From Cyclobacteriaceae bacterium (GTDB taxonomy: Bacteria > Bacteroidota > Bacteroidia > Cytophagales > Cyclobacteriaceae): a stretch of DNA of 64,000 bases. The position numbers were made by a program, and so were the translations under genes. The stretch lies in contig JAEUUA010000013.1 of assembly GCA_016787755.1 (NCBI GenBank), positions 1 to 64,000 on the forward strand, given 5' to 3'. The notes beneath the pieces are model-generated. The model ran no database searches. It was not told where the DNA came from and was given only the letters and a program-made list of their open reading frames with translations. Positions 25,897 to 35,053 of the stretch are shown in pieces. How positions within the stretch are numbered: position 1 is the stretch's first letter; each line of letters begins with the position of its first letter.

Positions 25897-26742
25897 TTAA
25901 ATCATCTTCAGTACTCCGCGTACATAGCCTATCGATTCGGCTGTTCCAGGGATTGGATCCTTGCCATCTTTTTCATATTCAAGTGAAAGATTTCCAGTAA
26001 AGCCAATTTTAACCATCGTTCTTAAAAAAGCAGGAATATCAATCACTCCTCTTCCTATTTCAACCGGAGCACCATCTGTTTCCGCTTTGTCTTCATCTTT
26101 CAAGTGACAATCAAACAGGCGGTCTTTATATTTCTTTGCGAGCGCTGCCGGATCTTCTTTAATCCGCACCACATGACCAATATCTATACAAAGACCTATT
26201 CGTTTATCCAAATTTTCAATTCGTTCATACGCATGGGTCGGACTTTTGTAAACATCATCGCCCGGACCATGATTATGTATGGCTAATCTAATATCATACT
26301 CCTTTACTTTCTGGTTGACCAACGGAAGAAATTCATGATTCGGAACGCCAACAATCATTTTGACTCCAGCATGTTTCGCATATTCAAATGCATTGTTAAC
26401 CTCCTGATCTGTCTTCATGTAAATTACCCCCACTCCATAAAGATCGAGTCCGGCATCTCTTACTTTTTGAGCAGTCGCCTGAATCTCTGCAGCTGAGCTA
26501 TCCAAGGGCATATGCATACTTTTTAGGGCAAGCTTGGTTATCCCAAGTCTTTTAACATTAGTAATGGTATCATCCAGCGATAACGTTCTAAACGTATACG
26601 AAGCAATACCCAAATCAAAGGAATGAACTCCTATTTTCGACCCCTCTTTATCAGGTGACAATGCATTTGTTTGTGGAGCCAGTATTAAACCTGCTCCGGC
26701 AAGACCAGCTGCTTTTAAAAATCTTTGTCTGTTTATTTTCAT
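25897..26742 (-). CDS. Sugar phosphate isomerase/epimerase-like TIM-barrel protein, exported
   Basis: 281 residues from ATG 26742, chosen because MKINRQRFLKAAGLAGAGLIL is an export signal. It resembles a Tat signal (RFLKAAG) but reads RQR where two adjacent arginines are expected. The body is an AP-endonuclease-2-like TIM barrel: LAIHNHGPGDD, GLCIDIGHVVRIKEDP and DCHLKDED supply likely metal ligands. Exported members of this family are common in Bacteroidetes carbohydrate loci and are thought to isomerise sugars or related polyols. It is convergent with the fucose operon, so it may belong to the same metabolism. Confidence 0.78.
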   Translation of the reverse strand: MKINRQRFLKAAGLAGAGLILAPQTNALSPDKEGSKIGVHSFDLGIASYTFRTLSLDDTITNVKRLGITKLALKSMHMPLDSSAAEIQATAQKVRDAGLDLYGVGVIYMKTDQEVNNAFEYAKHAGVKMIVGVPNHEFLPLVNQKVKEYDIRLAIHNHGPGDDVYKSPTHAYERIENLDKRIGLCIDIGHVVRIKEDPAALAKKYKDRLFDCHLKDEDKAETDGAPVEIGRGVIDIPAFLRTMVKIGFTGNLSLEYEKDGKDPIPGTAESIGYVRGVLKMI

Positions 26743-26860
26743 GGTTTCAGTTTTATCATGAAATATCAATTCAAGGTAAGATTTATTCTTGATACTGACA
26801 TAAGGTTGTCACAACATGCACGTATCTATGCATATTATTATATATCTAAAAAACAGCACT

Positions 26861-27337
26861 ATGAAAAACAACAGCTCACAGCTTATATCCTCTCAACAAC
26901 TTCTAGAACATTGGCAAGGCCATCGCAGTCTTACCCGCAGAATAATTGAAGCCTTTCCTGATGATACATTATTTGCGTACTCCGTTGGAGGCATGCGTCC
27001 TTTTGCTGAGTTGGCATTAGAGATGTTAGCCATGGTTTCTCCTACCATGGAAGGTGTTGTTACCCGAACCTGGCCGAAGTATGCAACTCCTACAGCGCCA
27101 AATTCAAAGCACGATTTGCTTGCCATGTGGGATAAGGCTACTATCGAACTGAATGAATTATGGACTCAGATTCCGGAAGGCCGCTTTCAGGAAGATGATA
27201 AAGCCTTTGGCATGTGGGAGGGGAAAGTTTATTGGATTCTCTTTTATTGTATTGATAATGAAATTCATCACCGTGGCCAAGGCTATGTATATTTAAGATC
27301 GTTGGGAATTGAGCCGCCTCATTTTTGGGAGAGATAA
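26861..27337 (+). CDS. DinB-family protein
   Basis: 158 residues from ATG 26861; an earlier ATG at 26816 adds a hydrophobic leader with no family match. The four-helix DinB/YfiT pattern is present: SSQQLLEHWQGHRSLTRRIIEAFPDD, LEMLAMVSPTMEGV, and the metal-binding end DNEIHHRGQGYVYLRSLG. Members bind a divalent metal through three histidines and often act as thiol transferases or are of unknown function. The third His (in the first helix, HWQGH) is present. The gene is divergent from the isomerase-like gene. Confidence 0.85.
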   Translation: MKNNSSQLISSQQLLEHWQGHRSLTRRIIEAFPDDTLFAYSVGGMRPFAELALEMLAMVSPTMEGVVTRTWPKYATPTAPNSKHDLLAMWDKATIELNELWTQIPEGRFQEDDKAFGMWEGKVYWILFYCIDNEIHHRGQGYVYLRSLGIEPPHFWER

Positions 27338-27344
27338 CTGCTTC

Positions 27345-27377
27345 TATACCTACCAGGTTTATAACCTGACGGGTATA
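27345..27377. terminator. Hairpin between convergent dinB and lipoprotein genes
   Basis: TATACC (27345-27350) pairs with GGTATA (27372-27377), and CAGGTT (27354-27359) with AACCTG (27363-27368), separated by a 3x3 internal loop and closed by a 3-base loop. It sits between two convergent stops, a usual place for a bidirectional terminator. T-runs are short. Related AACCTG/CAGGTT hairpins are frequent in Bacteroidetes intergenic DNA, to my recollection. Confidence 0.45.
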
Positions 27378-27412
27378 AAAGTAGTTTGCATGTGTAATTT
27401 TAGTTTCACAAG

Positions 27413-27808
27413 TTATATTTTCTTATAGGTAGTGATATACTTACACCCTCCATCATCAAGACTATTTTGTTGGCTTATTGTTAGCGTTGTACCACTTATC
27501 GAATAGCTTACTGTTTCCGAATCAACTCCATCCGTTACCGTAATTGTAGTTGCGGTTTTGGTATAGCTAAGTTCGGTCGCACCGTCAATAATGATAGTCG
27601 TTTCCGTAATAACGATCGTTTCACATCCTGCGGTGCAATTTTCTATAGGTTCATTATCAGTAGGATCTGTACAGTTACTAACCTGATTACTGGTTTCCAA
27701 CCAGGTACCAGTTAATGAGGTGTTCATTGGGTCATCATCCTTACACGAAGAAATTGCTACTAACGATCCGAAAATTACAAGAGAGAGTAACCAATTTAAT
27801 TTTTTCAT
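27413..27808 (-). CDS. Small lipoprotein, lipocalin-like
   Basis: 131 residues from ATG 27808. The signal MKKLNWLLSLVIFGSLVAISSC ends in a lipobox with Cys22, followed by KDDD, typical of Bacteroidetes lipoproteins. The mature part (SLTGTWLETSNQV ... GTTLTISQQNSLDDGGCKYITTYKK) is short beta strands as in lipocalin-like domains, with several cysteines that could form disulfides. No ligand can be named. It lies convergent with the DinB gene. Confidence 0.75.
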   Translation of the reverse strand: MKKLNWLLSLVIFGSLVAISSCKDDDPMNTSLTGTWLETSNQVSNCTDPTDNEPIENCTAGCETIVITETTIIIDGATELSYTKTATTITVTDGVDSETVSYSISGTTLTISQQNSLDDGGCKYITTYKKI

Positions 27809-28256
27809 TTTAATTTGGGTTAATGGATTTATATTCAATAAATCTGAAACTACCATTAAAAGTAAGCGGAACCTAATGAGTCTGTTAAATACTTTGATTT
27901 ATTGCACTCAATCCATGTTACAGTAATATTAAATTTATGATTAATGAATTGTCCGGTTATCCGATCTAAATATTTTCACTCTCCTACAAGTATAATTAAA
28001 TCAAGATGTTGCCACTATTTAAGTGTTTGCATGCAATGTAGCATAAGGCTTATACAATTAATTAATTATAGATGAATGAAATTAAATCATCAGTCAGTCT
28101 AATTGTATTTTGGAAGCTAGGCATTTGAATTGAGGCGCTATTCTATAAAACAGTCAGGTCCTGCGACTGACTGTAATTGGAATTCAGCTAAAAAGGAAAT
28201 TTTACTAAAATAATTTGAAGGCGTATAGACAAAATACATTTGTGTATACAATAATT
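27809..28256. other. 448-bp AT-rich intergenic region
   Basis: No gene was found on either strand. It contains a perfect 8-bp inverted repeat, ACAGTCAG (28150-28157) and CTGACTGT (28167-28174), with a related CAGTCAGTC word about 60 bp earlier. The rest is AT-rich and must include the promoter of the lipoprotein gene. Confidence 0.5.
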
Positions 28257-28745
28257 TCACAAATCAAGCTCACGATTAACGAAAATTTTCTCACCTCCAA
28301 CAACTTCCTTTAGGCTTACAATTAGATGTCTTATCATTTTATCTTTTATCACACCACGTATTGGCATTGATTCAATTTCATTTGTTACTAATGTAAATTT
28401 TATTACGGAATGGATAGGAAGCGCTCTATATATCGAATATGCGCCAAACGCAAGAAGAAATAATACCATAACAAGCATGTATCCCATAGCCTTTGCAGTT
28501 TTTATCCCGCCACCGAAATCATCAGGTTTAAATCCAGAAAAATTGACTAAAAGATAGAGTGTCGCAATAATGAGGATTCCACCAAATATTATTGATGTGG
28601 TAGGTCGTTTCACGTCTGTTCCTCTAGTTAACTCGATTTTCTCTAGCTCTACTGGCTTGATTTCTTTATACGGAAATCTATTTCGTAAAAACATGATCGA
28701 CCTGTCAGTCACAGCAAAATATTGAGTACCAAATTTGTAGTCCAT
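28257..28745 (-). CDS. Two-pass membrane protein with PH-like end domains
   Basis: 162 residues. The N-terminal 45 residues (KFGTQYFAVTDRSIMFLRNRFPYKEIKPVELEKIEL) and the last 50 residues (IKFTLVTNEIESMPIRGVIKDKMI) look like split beta segments of a bacterial PH-like domain. Two hydrophobic helices lie between (about 51-70, IIFGGILIIATLYLLVNFSG, and about 88-110, YMLVMVLFLLAFGAYSIYRAL). Role unknown. It follows the topoisomerase gene by 31 bp on the same strand, so the two may be cotranscribed. Confidence 0.6.
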   Translation of the reverse strand: MDYKFGTQYFAVTDRSIMFLRNRFPYKEIKPVELEKIELTRGTDVKRPTTSIIFGGILIIATLYLLVNFSGFKPDDFGGGIKTAKAMGYMLVMVLFLLAFGAYSIYRALPIHSVIKFTLVTNEIESMPIRGVIKDKMIRHLIVSLKEVVGGEKIFVNRELDL

Positions 28746-28776
28746 AGTTTAAGAATTCTTTGCCTGGTATCTAATC

Positions 28777-29793
28777 TTACTCCAAATAAAGTAACGTCAC
28801 CGTTTCTTCTTTAGATAGTCCGTTCACCTTGCGTCCACGGCTTGCCTTGTTCCATTTCGATCTAAACTTCCCGTCAGTCCAATCTGATAAAATAGTAGGA
28901 TGAATGTAAGATGATCTGCATACAGTTGGCGTATTTCCTAAATCAGAGGCTACGGTTTTGATCACTTCATTGGAAATTCTCTTACGGGCAGTTTGGGTGT
29001 CGGGATCTAATTGTTTGGAAAGTCGCGAAGCAGTTTTCCAGGTAGCAGCCCACGTGCGAAAATCTTTGGCGGTTACATTCTCATGAGTAGCCGTTATCGC
29101 ATCCAGATACTCATTGATGTGATTTGATTTAATATCAAAATCATTTCCATCTTTATCTTCATACCGAAACAAATCTTGATTTTTTTTATTACTTCCAAGC
29201 GCCCCTGATTCACAAATCAACAACGCTAAATCATCTTCCCAAATTCTGCGCTTCCACAACTTGCCCGACTTACCCAGGAATTCAAACACCGCATCCAACT
29301 CTCCTTCTGCTGAATTAGATCGATCCAACTCCATATGCCCTTTTGTTAATGTAGTTAGTCCATACGATTTGTTTTGTTTTGCATATTCATCGTTGCCCAC
29401 TCTAAAATGATAGAGATCAATAAGTTTAACAACCAGCGCTACCACTTTGGCCTTTGGCATTCCTTTCAACGTTAAGTCACGGTTAACTTTTCTGCGGATG
29501 GTGGGGAGTGTTTTTGCAAAACTAGTCATGCCATCAAACTTCTCAGCAGCACGGGCTTGTGTCCACGCTTCATGATACCGATACTGCAGGCGTCCTTTTG
29601 CATCCTTACCTGTAGCTTGTAAATTGGCTTTGGCATCAGCTGAGATCCAAACCTCAGCCCACGCAGGAGGCAACACCAATTTGTTGCACCGATTAATTAC
29701 TTTTTGATCTTTGATTAGTTTGCCTCTGGCATCAAAATAATCCCAACTAAGAACTTTGGTCCTTCTTTTTTTTCGTGAGATTCCTTTTTTCAT
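28777..29793 (-). CDS. DNA topoisomerase IB (poxvirus-type)
   Basis: 338 residues. This enzyme nicks one DNA strand through a 3'-phosphotyrosine and relaxes supercoils of either sign. Catalytic residues are Arg131 (FRVGNDEYA), Lys151 (LTTLTKGHM), Arg246 (KDFRTWAATW) and Tyr296 (CRSSYIHP). At the position of the viral active-site His is Asn287 (DLGNTPTVC), as usual in the bacterial branch. The N-terminal DNA-clamp domain is about residues 15-95. The N-terminus is strongly basic. Bacterial IB topoisomerases are optional enzymes beside the type IA set. Confidence 0.92.
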   Translation of the reverse strand: MKKGISRKKRRTKVLSWDYFDARGKLIKDQKVINRCNKLVLPPAWAEVWISADAKANLQATGKDAKGRLQYRYHEAWTQARAAEKFDGMTSFAKTLPTIRRKVNRDLTLKGMPKAKVVALVVKLIDLYHFRVGNDEYAKQNKSYGLTTLTKGHMELDRSNSAEGELDAVFEFLGKSGKLWKRRIWEDDLALLICESGALGSNKKNQDLFRYEDKDGNDFDIKSNHINEYLDAITATHENVTAKDFRTWAATWKTASRLSKQLDPDTQTARKRISNEVIKTVASDLGNTPTVCRSSYIHPTILSDWTDGKFRSKWNKASRGRKVNGLSKEETVTLLYLE

Positions 29794-29883
29794 AATAGCA
29801 ATGATTGAAAACCAAGCCTGCCTCCGTCCACAGATAAATTTATAAAAAGTAAAGGATTATAGCGTTATGAAACCTGAAATCAC

Positions 29884-30642
29884 TTATTTCAAATACTTGT
29901 TTGGAATATTTCCGGGTACGTACTCAGTCCCATAAGCAGCTTTTATCAAGCGCGAAACAATTTTTGCAATCTCATTTTCATTGCGATGCATCTGTGGAAG
30001 GAGCCCCATCATAGCATAGCTTATGGGGTTCACAGAAGGAATGAAGGTTTCCCACTCATATCCCCTGCCCCAAATCAATCCGGCAACGGTTAAATTAAGA
30101 TCAGCAGATTTTGATAAAAGATAATCCAGCATCTCAGCCGATTGATTTAAGATTTGATTGACCGTATGAAAGATGGGCGATTGGCCACCAAAACCATGTT
30201 CATCCAACCCAGCTTTTGAATTTACATCCGCTCCATGCTTTACAAGAACTTGTGCACAGGCAATATGATTAAACTCAGCACAAATATGAAGTAAGGTTGC
30301 TTCATGCAAAGGAGTAAACGCACAACGAAGTGTGTATCGATTATGAATTACTTCGGGAGTATCACTTAAATGCTTATCAAGTGTAGCAGCATCATCTGAC
30401 AAGACTGATAACAGCACTTTATCTTCAAACACTAATCCATACTCAACAAATGCGTTTATGCATTCTTTAAATCGCGGTCCTCGCAAATACTCACTGATTA
30501 ACTCATAAATCAGAGGCTCGCCATTAAACAGATCGTTTGGGTTGATTCCATTCTTGAAACAGTCGCGAATGCCTTCAACAGAATGCGTTTCAATGTGCTC
30601 AATGATGTTAGCTTTAAAGTTCATTCTACCATACTGATTCAC
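29884..30642 (-). CDS. Ankyrin-repeat protein
   Basis: 252 residues with ankyrin repeats in the middle: FTPLHEATLLHICAEFNHIACAQVLVKHGADVNSKAG (about 116-155) and SPIFHTVNQILNQSAEMLDYLLSKSADLNL, with weaker repeats before. The first residues (MNQYGRMNF) offer two starts, 30642 and 30624. No signal peptide or enzyme motif, so it is probably a cytoplasmic protein-binding module. Partner unknown. The neighbouring topoisomerase gene is on the same strand, about 90 bp downstream. Confidence 0.8.
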   Translation of the reverse strand: MNQYGRMNFKANIIEHIETHSVEGIRDCFKNGINPNDLFNGEPLIYELISEYLRGPRFKECINAFVEYGLVFEDKVLLSVLSDDAATLDKHLSDTPEVIHNRYTLRCAFTPLHEATLLHICAEFNHIACAQVLVKHGADVNSKAGLDEHGFGGQSPIFHTVNQILNQSAEMLDYLLSKSADLNLTVAGLIWGRGYEWETFIPSVNPISYAMMGLLPQMHRNENEIAKIVSRLIKAAYGTEYVPGNIPNKYLK

Positions 30643-30776
30643 TGGGTGTCGGAGACAACTTCCTGAACATGGTTAACCTGGTAAGGTTATTAACAAAATC
30701 AGATATATTCAATACCTACGTGTAAATGATTTTTGAGGTGACAATTTTAGTTGGTACATCCTCGCAAAAGACAATC

Positions 30777-30807
30777 AAAAAAGGCTGTTCATAAAATGAA
30801 CAGCCTT
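30777..30807 (-). terminator. Intrinsic terminator of glnN
   Basis: A perfect 11-bp stem, AAGGCTGTTCA (30781-30791) with TGAACAGCCTT (30797-30807), around a 5-base loop. On the minus strand it is followed by a T-run (complement of A at 30777-30782). It lies 26 bp after the glnN stop. Confidence 0.85.
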
Positions 30808-30832
30808 GCAATTTGATCAACAAAACTTATTG

Positions 30833-32995
30833 TTAACGAAGAAACAAAAGTTCTCTGTATTTCACCAACGGCCAATCTTCATCATCAACCAGCAGTTCCA
30901 AGCGATCCACTGCATCCCGAATTTTATCAAAATATTTCTCTTTGATATCATCGCAATAGCCAAATGAACGCTTATGAGGATCTAAAATCTTATTCAACCG
31001 CTTCCGTTCATCCACCATTTCACGAACACTCACTTTAATTGTATCGATATGACCTGTAATTTCCTTAATGGTTTGAACTACGGTTGTGTTATCCACACCC
31101 AAGCCCTTTAATCCATTGGCATTCGTTATCAATTTGTTTTGATAGGCGATGGCAGTAGGAATAATGTGGTTCATGGCCAAATCCCCAATCACACGAGCCT
31201 CGATTTGCACCTTCTTCATATAGCTCTCTAACTTAATTTCATTACGAGCTTCCACTTCCTTATGCGACATAACTCCATGCTTTTCAAAAAGTGCAATCGA
31301 CTTCTTTGAAACGTATGCTTCAATAGCACGGGGCATATTCTTCACATTACTCAAACCGCGCTTTTCCGCTTCTTTTACCCATTCCTCTGAGTATCCATCA
31401 CCTTCAAAGCGAACCGCTTTTGATTCTTTAATATACTTGCGTAACACATTTACAATGGCAAGGCGTTTCTCTTCCCCTTTCTCTATTTCCTTTGATACGA
31501 GTTCGTAGAAATGGGAGAGCTGTTCAGCCACGATCAGGTTAAGTGCAGTCATGGGAGTACCGCAGTTGTCGGAACCGCCAACTGCCCGGAACTCAAACTT
31601 ATTCCCTGTAAAGGCAAACGGTGAAGTTCTATTTCGATCTGTTGCATCTAAGATGATTTCTGGGATTTGATCAATACCCAGTTTCATATACATGTTATCG
31701 CCTTTCTCAATCTTCACATTTCCATTTTGCTCAAGCTCATCCAACACGGCTGTCATTTGTGAACCTATAAAAACAGACATAATAGCCGGAGGTGCCTCGT
31801 TTGCGCCCAATCGAAAATCGTTACCGGCTGTTGCAATGCTGGCCCGCAGTAAATCTGCATGTTCATGTACTGCCTTAATGGTAGTGATAAAGAATGTTAA
31901 GAAGAGTAAATTATCACGAGCAGAACTTGAAGGTGCATACAAGTTAACTCCCGTATCCGTAATCAACGACCAGTTATTATGCTTTCCACTGCCGTTTAAT
32001 CCGGCAAATGGTTTCTCATGAAATAAAATTTTCAAATTGTGTTTTTCCCCTACCCGGCTCATAACGTCCATCATCAATTGATTATGATCGTTACCCACGT
32101 TTACTTCTTCGAATAACGGAGCTACTTCAAATTGACTGGGAGCCACTTCATTGTGACGCGTGCGCACCGGAATTCCCAACTTCCAACTTTCGATTTCAAA
32201 ATCACGCATAAAATCATACACACGACCTGGGATGGTTCCAAAGTAATGATCTTCCAACTGCTGACCACGTGCTGGGGAGTGACCAAACACCGTGCGGCCT
32301 GCCATCACTAAATCGGGGCGGGCGTTAAATAATGCTTTGTCTACAGCAAAATATTCTTGTTCGGCACCCAACGAAGCCACCACATGTTGAATGTCTTTGT
32401 CAAACAATTGGCAAACTTGGGTAGCTGCTAAATCAACTGCTTTCAATGCTTTCAATAATGGAGATTTGGTATCCAACGTTTCGCCTGTATAGGAAACAAA
32501 AATAGTTGGAATGCTTAATGTCTTTCCATAAAGAAACATGGGTGAAGTAGGATCCCACGCTGTATACCCACGGGCTTCAAAGGTGCTGCGTATACCACCG
32601 CTTGGAAATGATGAGGCATCTGGCTCTTGCTGAACTAATTCACTGCCTTTAAACTTTTCTATTCCTGACAGGGCATCGAAGAATGAGTCATGCTTTTCGG
32701 CCGTGCCACCTGTCATGGGTTGAAACCAGTGCGTAAAATGTGTGGCTCCCTTCGTGATCGCCCACGATTTGGCAGCTGCAGCAACTGCATCGGCTGTCGT
32801 TTCATCAATCTTCTCATGATTTTTAATGGCAGCGCTTACTTTTTTAAAGACAGCAGGTGCCAGGGTTGCCCGCATTTGTTCCATGCCAAAAACATACTCT
32901 CCGAAAAATTGTGAAATGTTTGGAGTGGTAGGTTCAACATGCACTTTTGGGCGTTCATTAAGCTTTTTCAAAGCTTCAAAACGTAATTGAGCCAT
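30833..32995 (-). CDS. glnN: Glutamine synthetase type III
   Basis: 720 residues, the length of GSIII, the dodecameric glutamine synthetase usual in Bacteroidetes. It makes glutamine from glutamate, ammonia and ATP. Signature segments are KPFAGLNGSGKHNNWSL, RLGANEAPPAIMSVFIG, and DRNRTSPFAFTGNKFEFR with AVGGSDNCGTPM. The N-terminal domain (about 1-180) includes SFPSGGIRSTFEARGYTAWDPTSP. It is a single-gene unit ending in a strong terminator. An inverted repeat lies 29-50 bp upstream and could bind a nitrogen regulator; no glnK or amtB is nearby. Confidence 0.95.
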   Translation of the reverse strand: MAQLRFEALKKLNERPKVHVEPTTPNISQFFGEYVFGMEQMRATLAPAVFKKVSAAIKNHEKIDETTADAVAAAAKSWAITKGATHFTHWFQPMTGGTAEKHDSFFDALSGIEKFKGSELVQQEPDASSFPSGGIRSTFEARGYTAWDPTSPMFLYGKTLSIPTIFVSYTGETLDTKSPLLKALKAVDLAATQVCQLFDKDIQHVVASLGAEQEYFAVDKALFNARPDLVMAGRTVFGHSPARGQQLEDHYFGTIPGRVYDFMRDFEIESWKLGIPVRTRHNEVAPSQFEVAPLFEEVNVGNDHNQLMMDVMSRVGEKHNLKILFHEKPFAGLNGSGKHNNWSLITDTGVNLYAPSSSARDNLLFLTFFITTIKAVHEHADLLRASIATAGNDFRLGANEAPPAIMSVFIGSQMTAVLDELEQNGNVKIEKGDNMYMKLGIDQIPEIILDATDRNRTSPFAFTGNKFEFRAVGGSDNCGTPMTALNLIVAEQLSHFYELVSKEIEKGEEKRLAIVNVLRKYIKESKAVRFEGDGYSEEWVKEAEKRGLSNVKNMPRAIEAYVSKKSIALFEKHGVMSHKEVEARNEIKLESYMKKVQIEARVIGDLAMNHIIPTAIAYQNKLITNANGLKGLGVDNTTVVQTIKEITGHIDTIKVSVREMVDERKRLNKILDPHKRSFGYCDDIKEKYFDKIRDAVDRLELLVDDEDWPLVKYRELLFLR

Positions 32996-33023
32996 AGTAG
33001 TGGTTATTTTTTAGTCGGTTTAC

Positions 33024-33045
33024 CCCAAAAATATATTTTTTTGGG
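33024..33045. promoter_or_regulatory. Inverted repeat upstream of glnN
   Basis: CCCAAAAA (33024-33031) and TTTTTGGG (33038-33045) form a perfect 8-bp inverted repeat with a 6-base spacer. It contains, on the minus strand, TATTTTTG (33033-33026), a match to TAnnTTTG, so it may overlap the promoter. A 10-bp palindrome GAATGCATTC lies at 33086-33095. Regulator unknown. Confidence 0.4.
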
Positions 33046-33139
33046 CAATATAAGCTCACATGCTACCCATATTTTACCAAAAAATGAATGCATTCGTTGT
33101 AGTTGGTTAAAAAATAACCCTAACGATAAATAGTCGGTA

Positions 33140-33904
33140 TTACTTTGTTCTGGATTTGGTCATTTCAAAAGCCTGATCATAATCTGCTCTCAACGTACCC
33201 ATCCATCGATCCCACCACAAAAAGTAAAGTCCATAATTGCCACGAACATATTGATGGTGTTGGTTATGATTGACAGAAGTGTTAATCCACCGGCCAAGCT
33301 TGGATGTTGTAAATCCCTTAGGGTAAAGTTCATAGCCTAGATGACCGTACACGTTGTAGATCGTCATAATCAATAAAAACAATGCAATTGCCATTGGATG
33401 AACGGGCATAATGAAAGCCACCACTACAATAATACCGGCCTCGATCACCGCTTCATATGGATGAAAAGCAAACGCTGCCCAGGGTGAAGGATTTGTTGAT
33501 TGATGATGGACCTGGTGGAAGTACCGAAACAATTTTGGGTGATGCATAAGCCTGTGTGTCCAGTAAAAATAGGTGTCATGAATGAGTAGGATAAGACCAA
33601 TACTGAATAGAAAATAAGTTGTTCCATAGTCTAACACATTTGTGTACAAATGAGTGTATCGCCTCACTGGAGTCATGAAAAGGATAAACCCTATGATAGC
33701 AAAAATCAAGGCTGTGAGAACTGAATAAAGAATTTCGCGCGTATAATCGGTTGGACTGGGGAACAGAATTTGAATTTTGCGATATCCCCAGTCGCTTTTT
33801 TTTATCTTATAAAACAAAAAGAAACCAATGGATGCGATGATGAAATACCTGAGTAGGGTAATCAGGAAAAATAGTGCAAAGATAAATTTATTCTGCCCTT
33901 CCAT
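33140..33904 (-). CDS. Sterol desaturase / fatty acid hydroxylase-family membrane protein
   Basis: 254 residues with four or more membrane helices and the di-iron histidine clusters: HDTYFYWTHRLMHHPKLF (HxxxxxxHxxxHH), FHQVHHQS and HNQHHQY. This superfamily inserts oxygen into lipids, giving hydroxylated fatty acids, sphinganines or carotenoids. The substrate cannot be told; hydroxylated lipids are common in Bacteroidetes. It reads alone on the minus strand, 144 bp before glnN. Confidence 0.88.
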   Translation of the reverse strand: MEGQNKFIFALFFLITLLRYFIIASIGFFLFYKIKKSDWGYRKIQILFPSPTDYTREILYSVLTALIFAIIGFILFMTPVRRYTHLYTNVLDYGTTYFLFSIGLILLIHDTYFYWTHRLMHHPKLFRYFHQVHHQSTNPSPWAAFAFHPYEAVIEAGIIVVVAFIMPVHPMAIALFLLIMTIYNVYGHLGYELYPKGFTTSKLGRWINTSVNHNQHHQYVRGNYGLYFLWWDRWMGTLRADYDQAFEMTKSRTK

Positions 33905-34216
33905 AATTGTTCAGAATTATAAAAATTCTTACAAGGCTAAACTAAAAATATTACATTTTTCGTCTTAGGTAAAGTAAATCAAACAACAAATTAGGTATGA
34001 TTAATTCATCGAGCCTCCGCCCTCGCTTGTCAGTGTTCAACATGGACAGACCCTACCTAAAGAATTTCAATCTCGCCCTTCTTAATTGGGAACTTAATTG
34101 TCAGGAAGATCGGAAGCGGCTCCTCTTAAAAAAGAAAGAAAGATCTTTAAATAAGCCTACCTAAAGGTTTACCCTGGACTTTATCGAAACTTTTTTATTG
34201 TTGATAAACAGTAATA
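33905..34216. other. 312-bp intergenic region between divergent and convergent genes
   Basis: It carries a 55-codon open frame on the plus strand (listed separately) and otherwise nothing recognisable. The segment 34170-34216 could serve the end of the GIN-domain gene but shows no clear terminator. Confidence 0.4.
33997..34164 (+). CDS. Doubtful small ORF
   Basis: 55 codons from ATG 33997 to TAA 34162. The product is basic (ending RKRLLLKKKERSLNKPT), with no signal, membrane helix or known motif. It fills most of the gap between two genes. Lysine-rich small ORFs arise easily in A-rich DNA, so this may not be expressed. Confidence 0.2.
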   Translation: MINSSSLRPRLSVFNMDRPYLKNFNLALLNWELNCQEDRKRLLLKKKERSLNKPT

Positions 34217-34897
34217 CTAATTAGATTTTTTTACGGAGCCTCCGCTACTTGAATTTGTATTAGTTTTGGCAGGCGTACCCCGGTAGCGAATACTACCACC
34301 GCTACTTGCTTGGGCATTTAATTCTTTTGAAACTGAAATTCTGGCGCTTCCGCCACTGCTTGCACTTGCTCGTGCTCTTTCACTGTCCAGTTTATAGGCG
34401 TCAACTTCACCGGCACTGCTTACTTCTACCTCAATAGTTTTAGCACTTCCTTCCAGCACTACATCTCCTGCGCTAGATACATCAATCGAAGCTGATTCTG
34501 ACATAATGGATATCTCGACAGAAGCTGCACTTGATGAACTAATATCTAAAGAAGTAGCTCGAATAGTGCCTTCTGAAAAGACATTAGCCGCTGAACTTGC
34601 ATGGATTTTGGTCAAATTAACATAGGTAACATACACTTTAACATTCTTACTTCGATAGCGCCCATCCCGCATATGAATCTTTAAATAATTGCCACTCACT
34701 TCGGTTAGCACATTTGATATACTGGTACCTGTAACTTCTACTTTAACGCTTTCTTTGTCCCCTTTCTTCAGGTAAACATCTATCGCTTCTGCGGCCTTGA
34801 TCCCCGAGAAGGAGCCTACTGAACGAACTTCACTTTCCTGACTAAAAGATGTTAAGAAAACAAGGGAAAGAGTTAGAGCACTCAAAAATTTCTTCAT
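34217..34897 (-). CDS. GIN-domain (DUF2807) secreted protein
   Basis: 226 residues from ATG 34897, where MKKFLSALTLSLVFLTSFSQ forms a signal peptide; the frame is also open from 34924. The mature part is the parallel beta-helix-like GIN/head domain: SGIKAAEAIDVYLKKGDKESVKVEV, then repeating rungs rich in Ser, Ala and Gly (ISSSSAASVEISIMSESASIDVSSAG), ending NSSSGGSVKKSN. The family is common in Bacteroidetes and described as putative auto-transporter adhesin; the function is unknown. Ladder-like repetition every 20-odd residues is visible by eye. Confidence 0.82.
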   Translation of the reverse strand: MKKFLSALTLSLVFLTSFSQESEVRSVGSFSGIKAAEAIDVYLKKGDKESVKVEVTGTSISNVLTEVSGNYLKIHMRDGRYRSKNVKVYVTYVNLTKIHASSAANVFSEGTIRATSLDISSSSAASVEISIMSESASIDVSSAGDVVLEGSAKTIEVEVSSAGEVDAYKLDSERARASASSGGSARISVSKELNAQASSGGSIRYRGTPAKTNTNSSSGGSVKKSN

Positions 34898-35053
34898 AAG
34901 TTTCCTGATTTGGTATAATGACAAGTCGACAGAAAATAGGTTGCTTCATCCACACTAATCAGTATTTTTTTATTCTTGTGTAAGAAATATTCATTTTTTA
35001 ACCTAAATTTCGAATGTAGTCTAGCTATATTTCGTACAAAACTAATACTCAAT

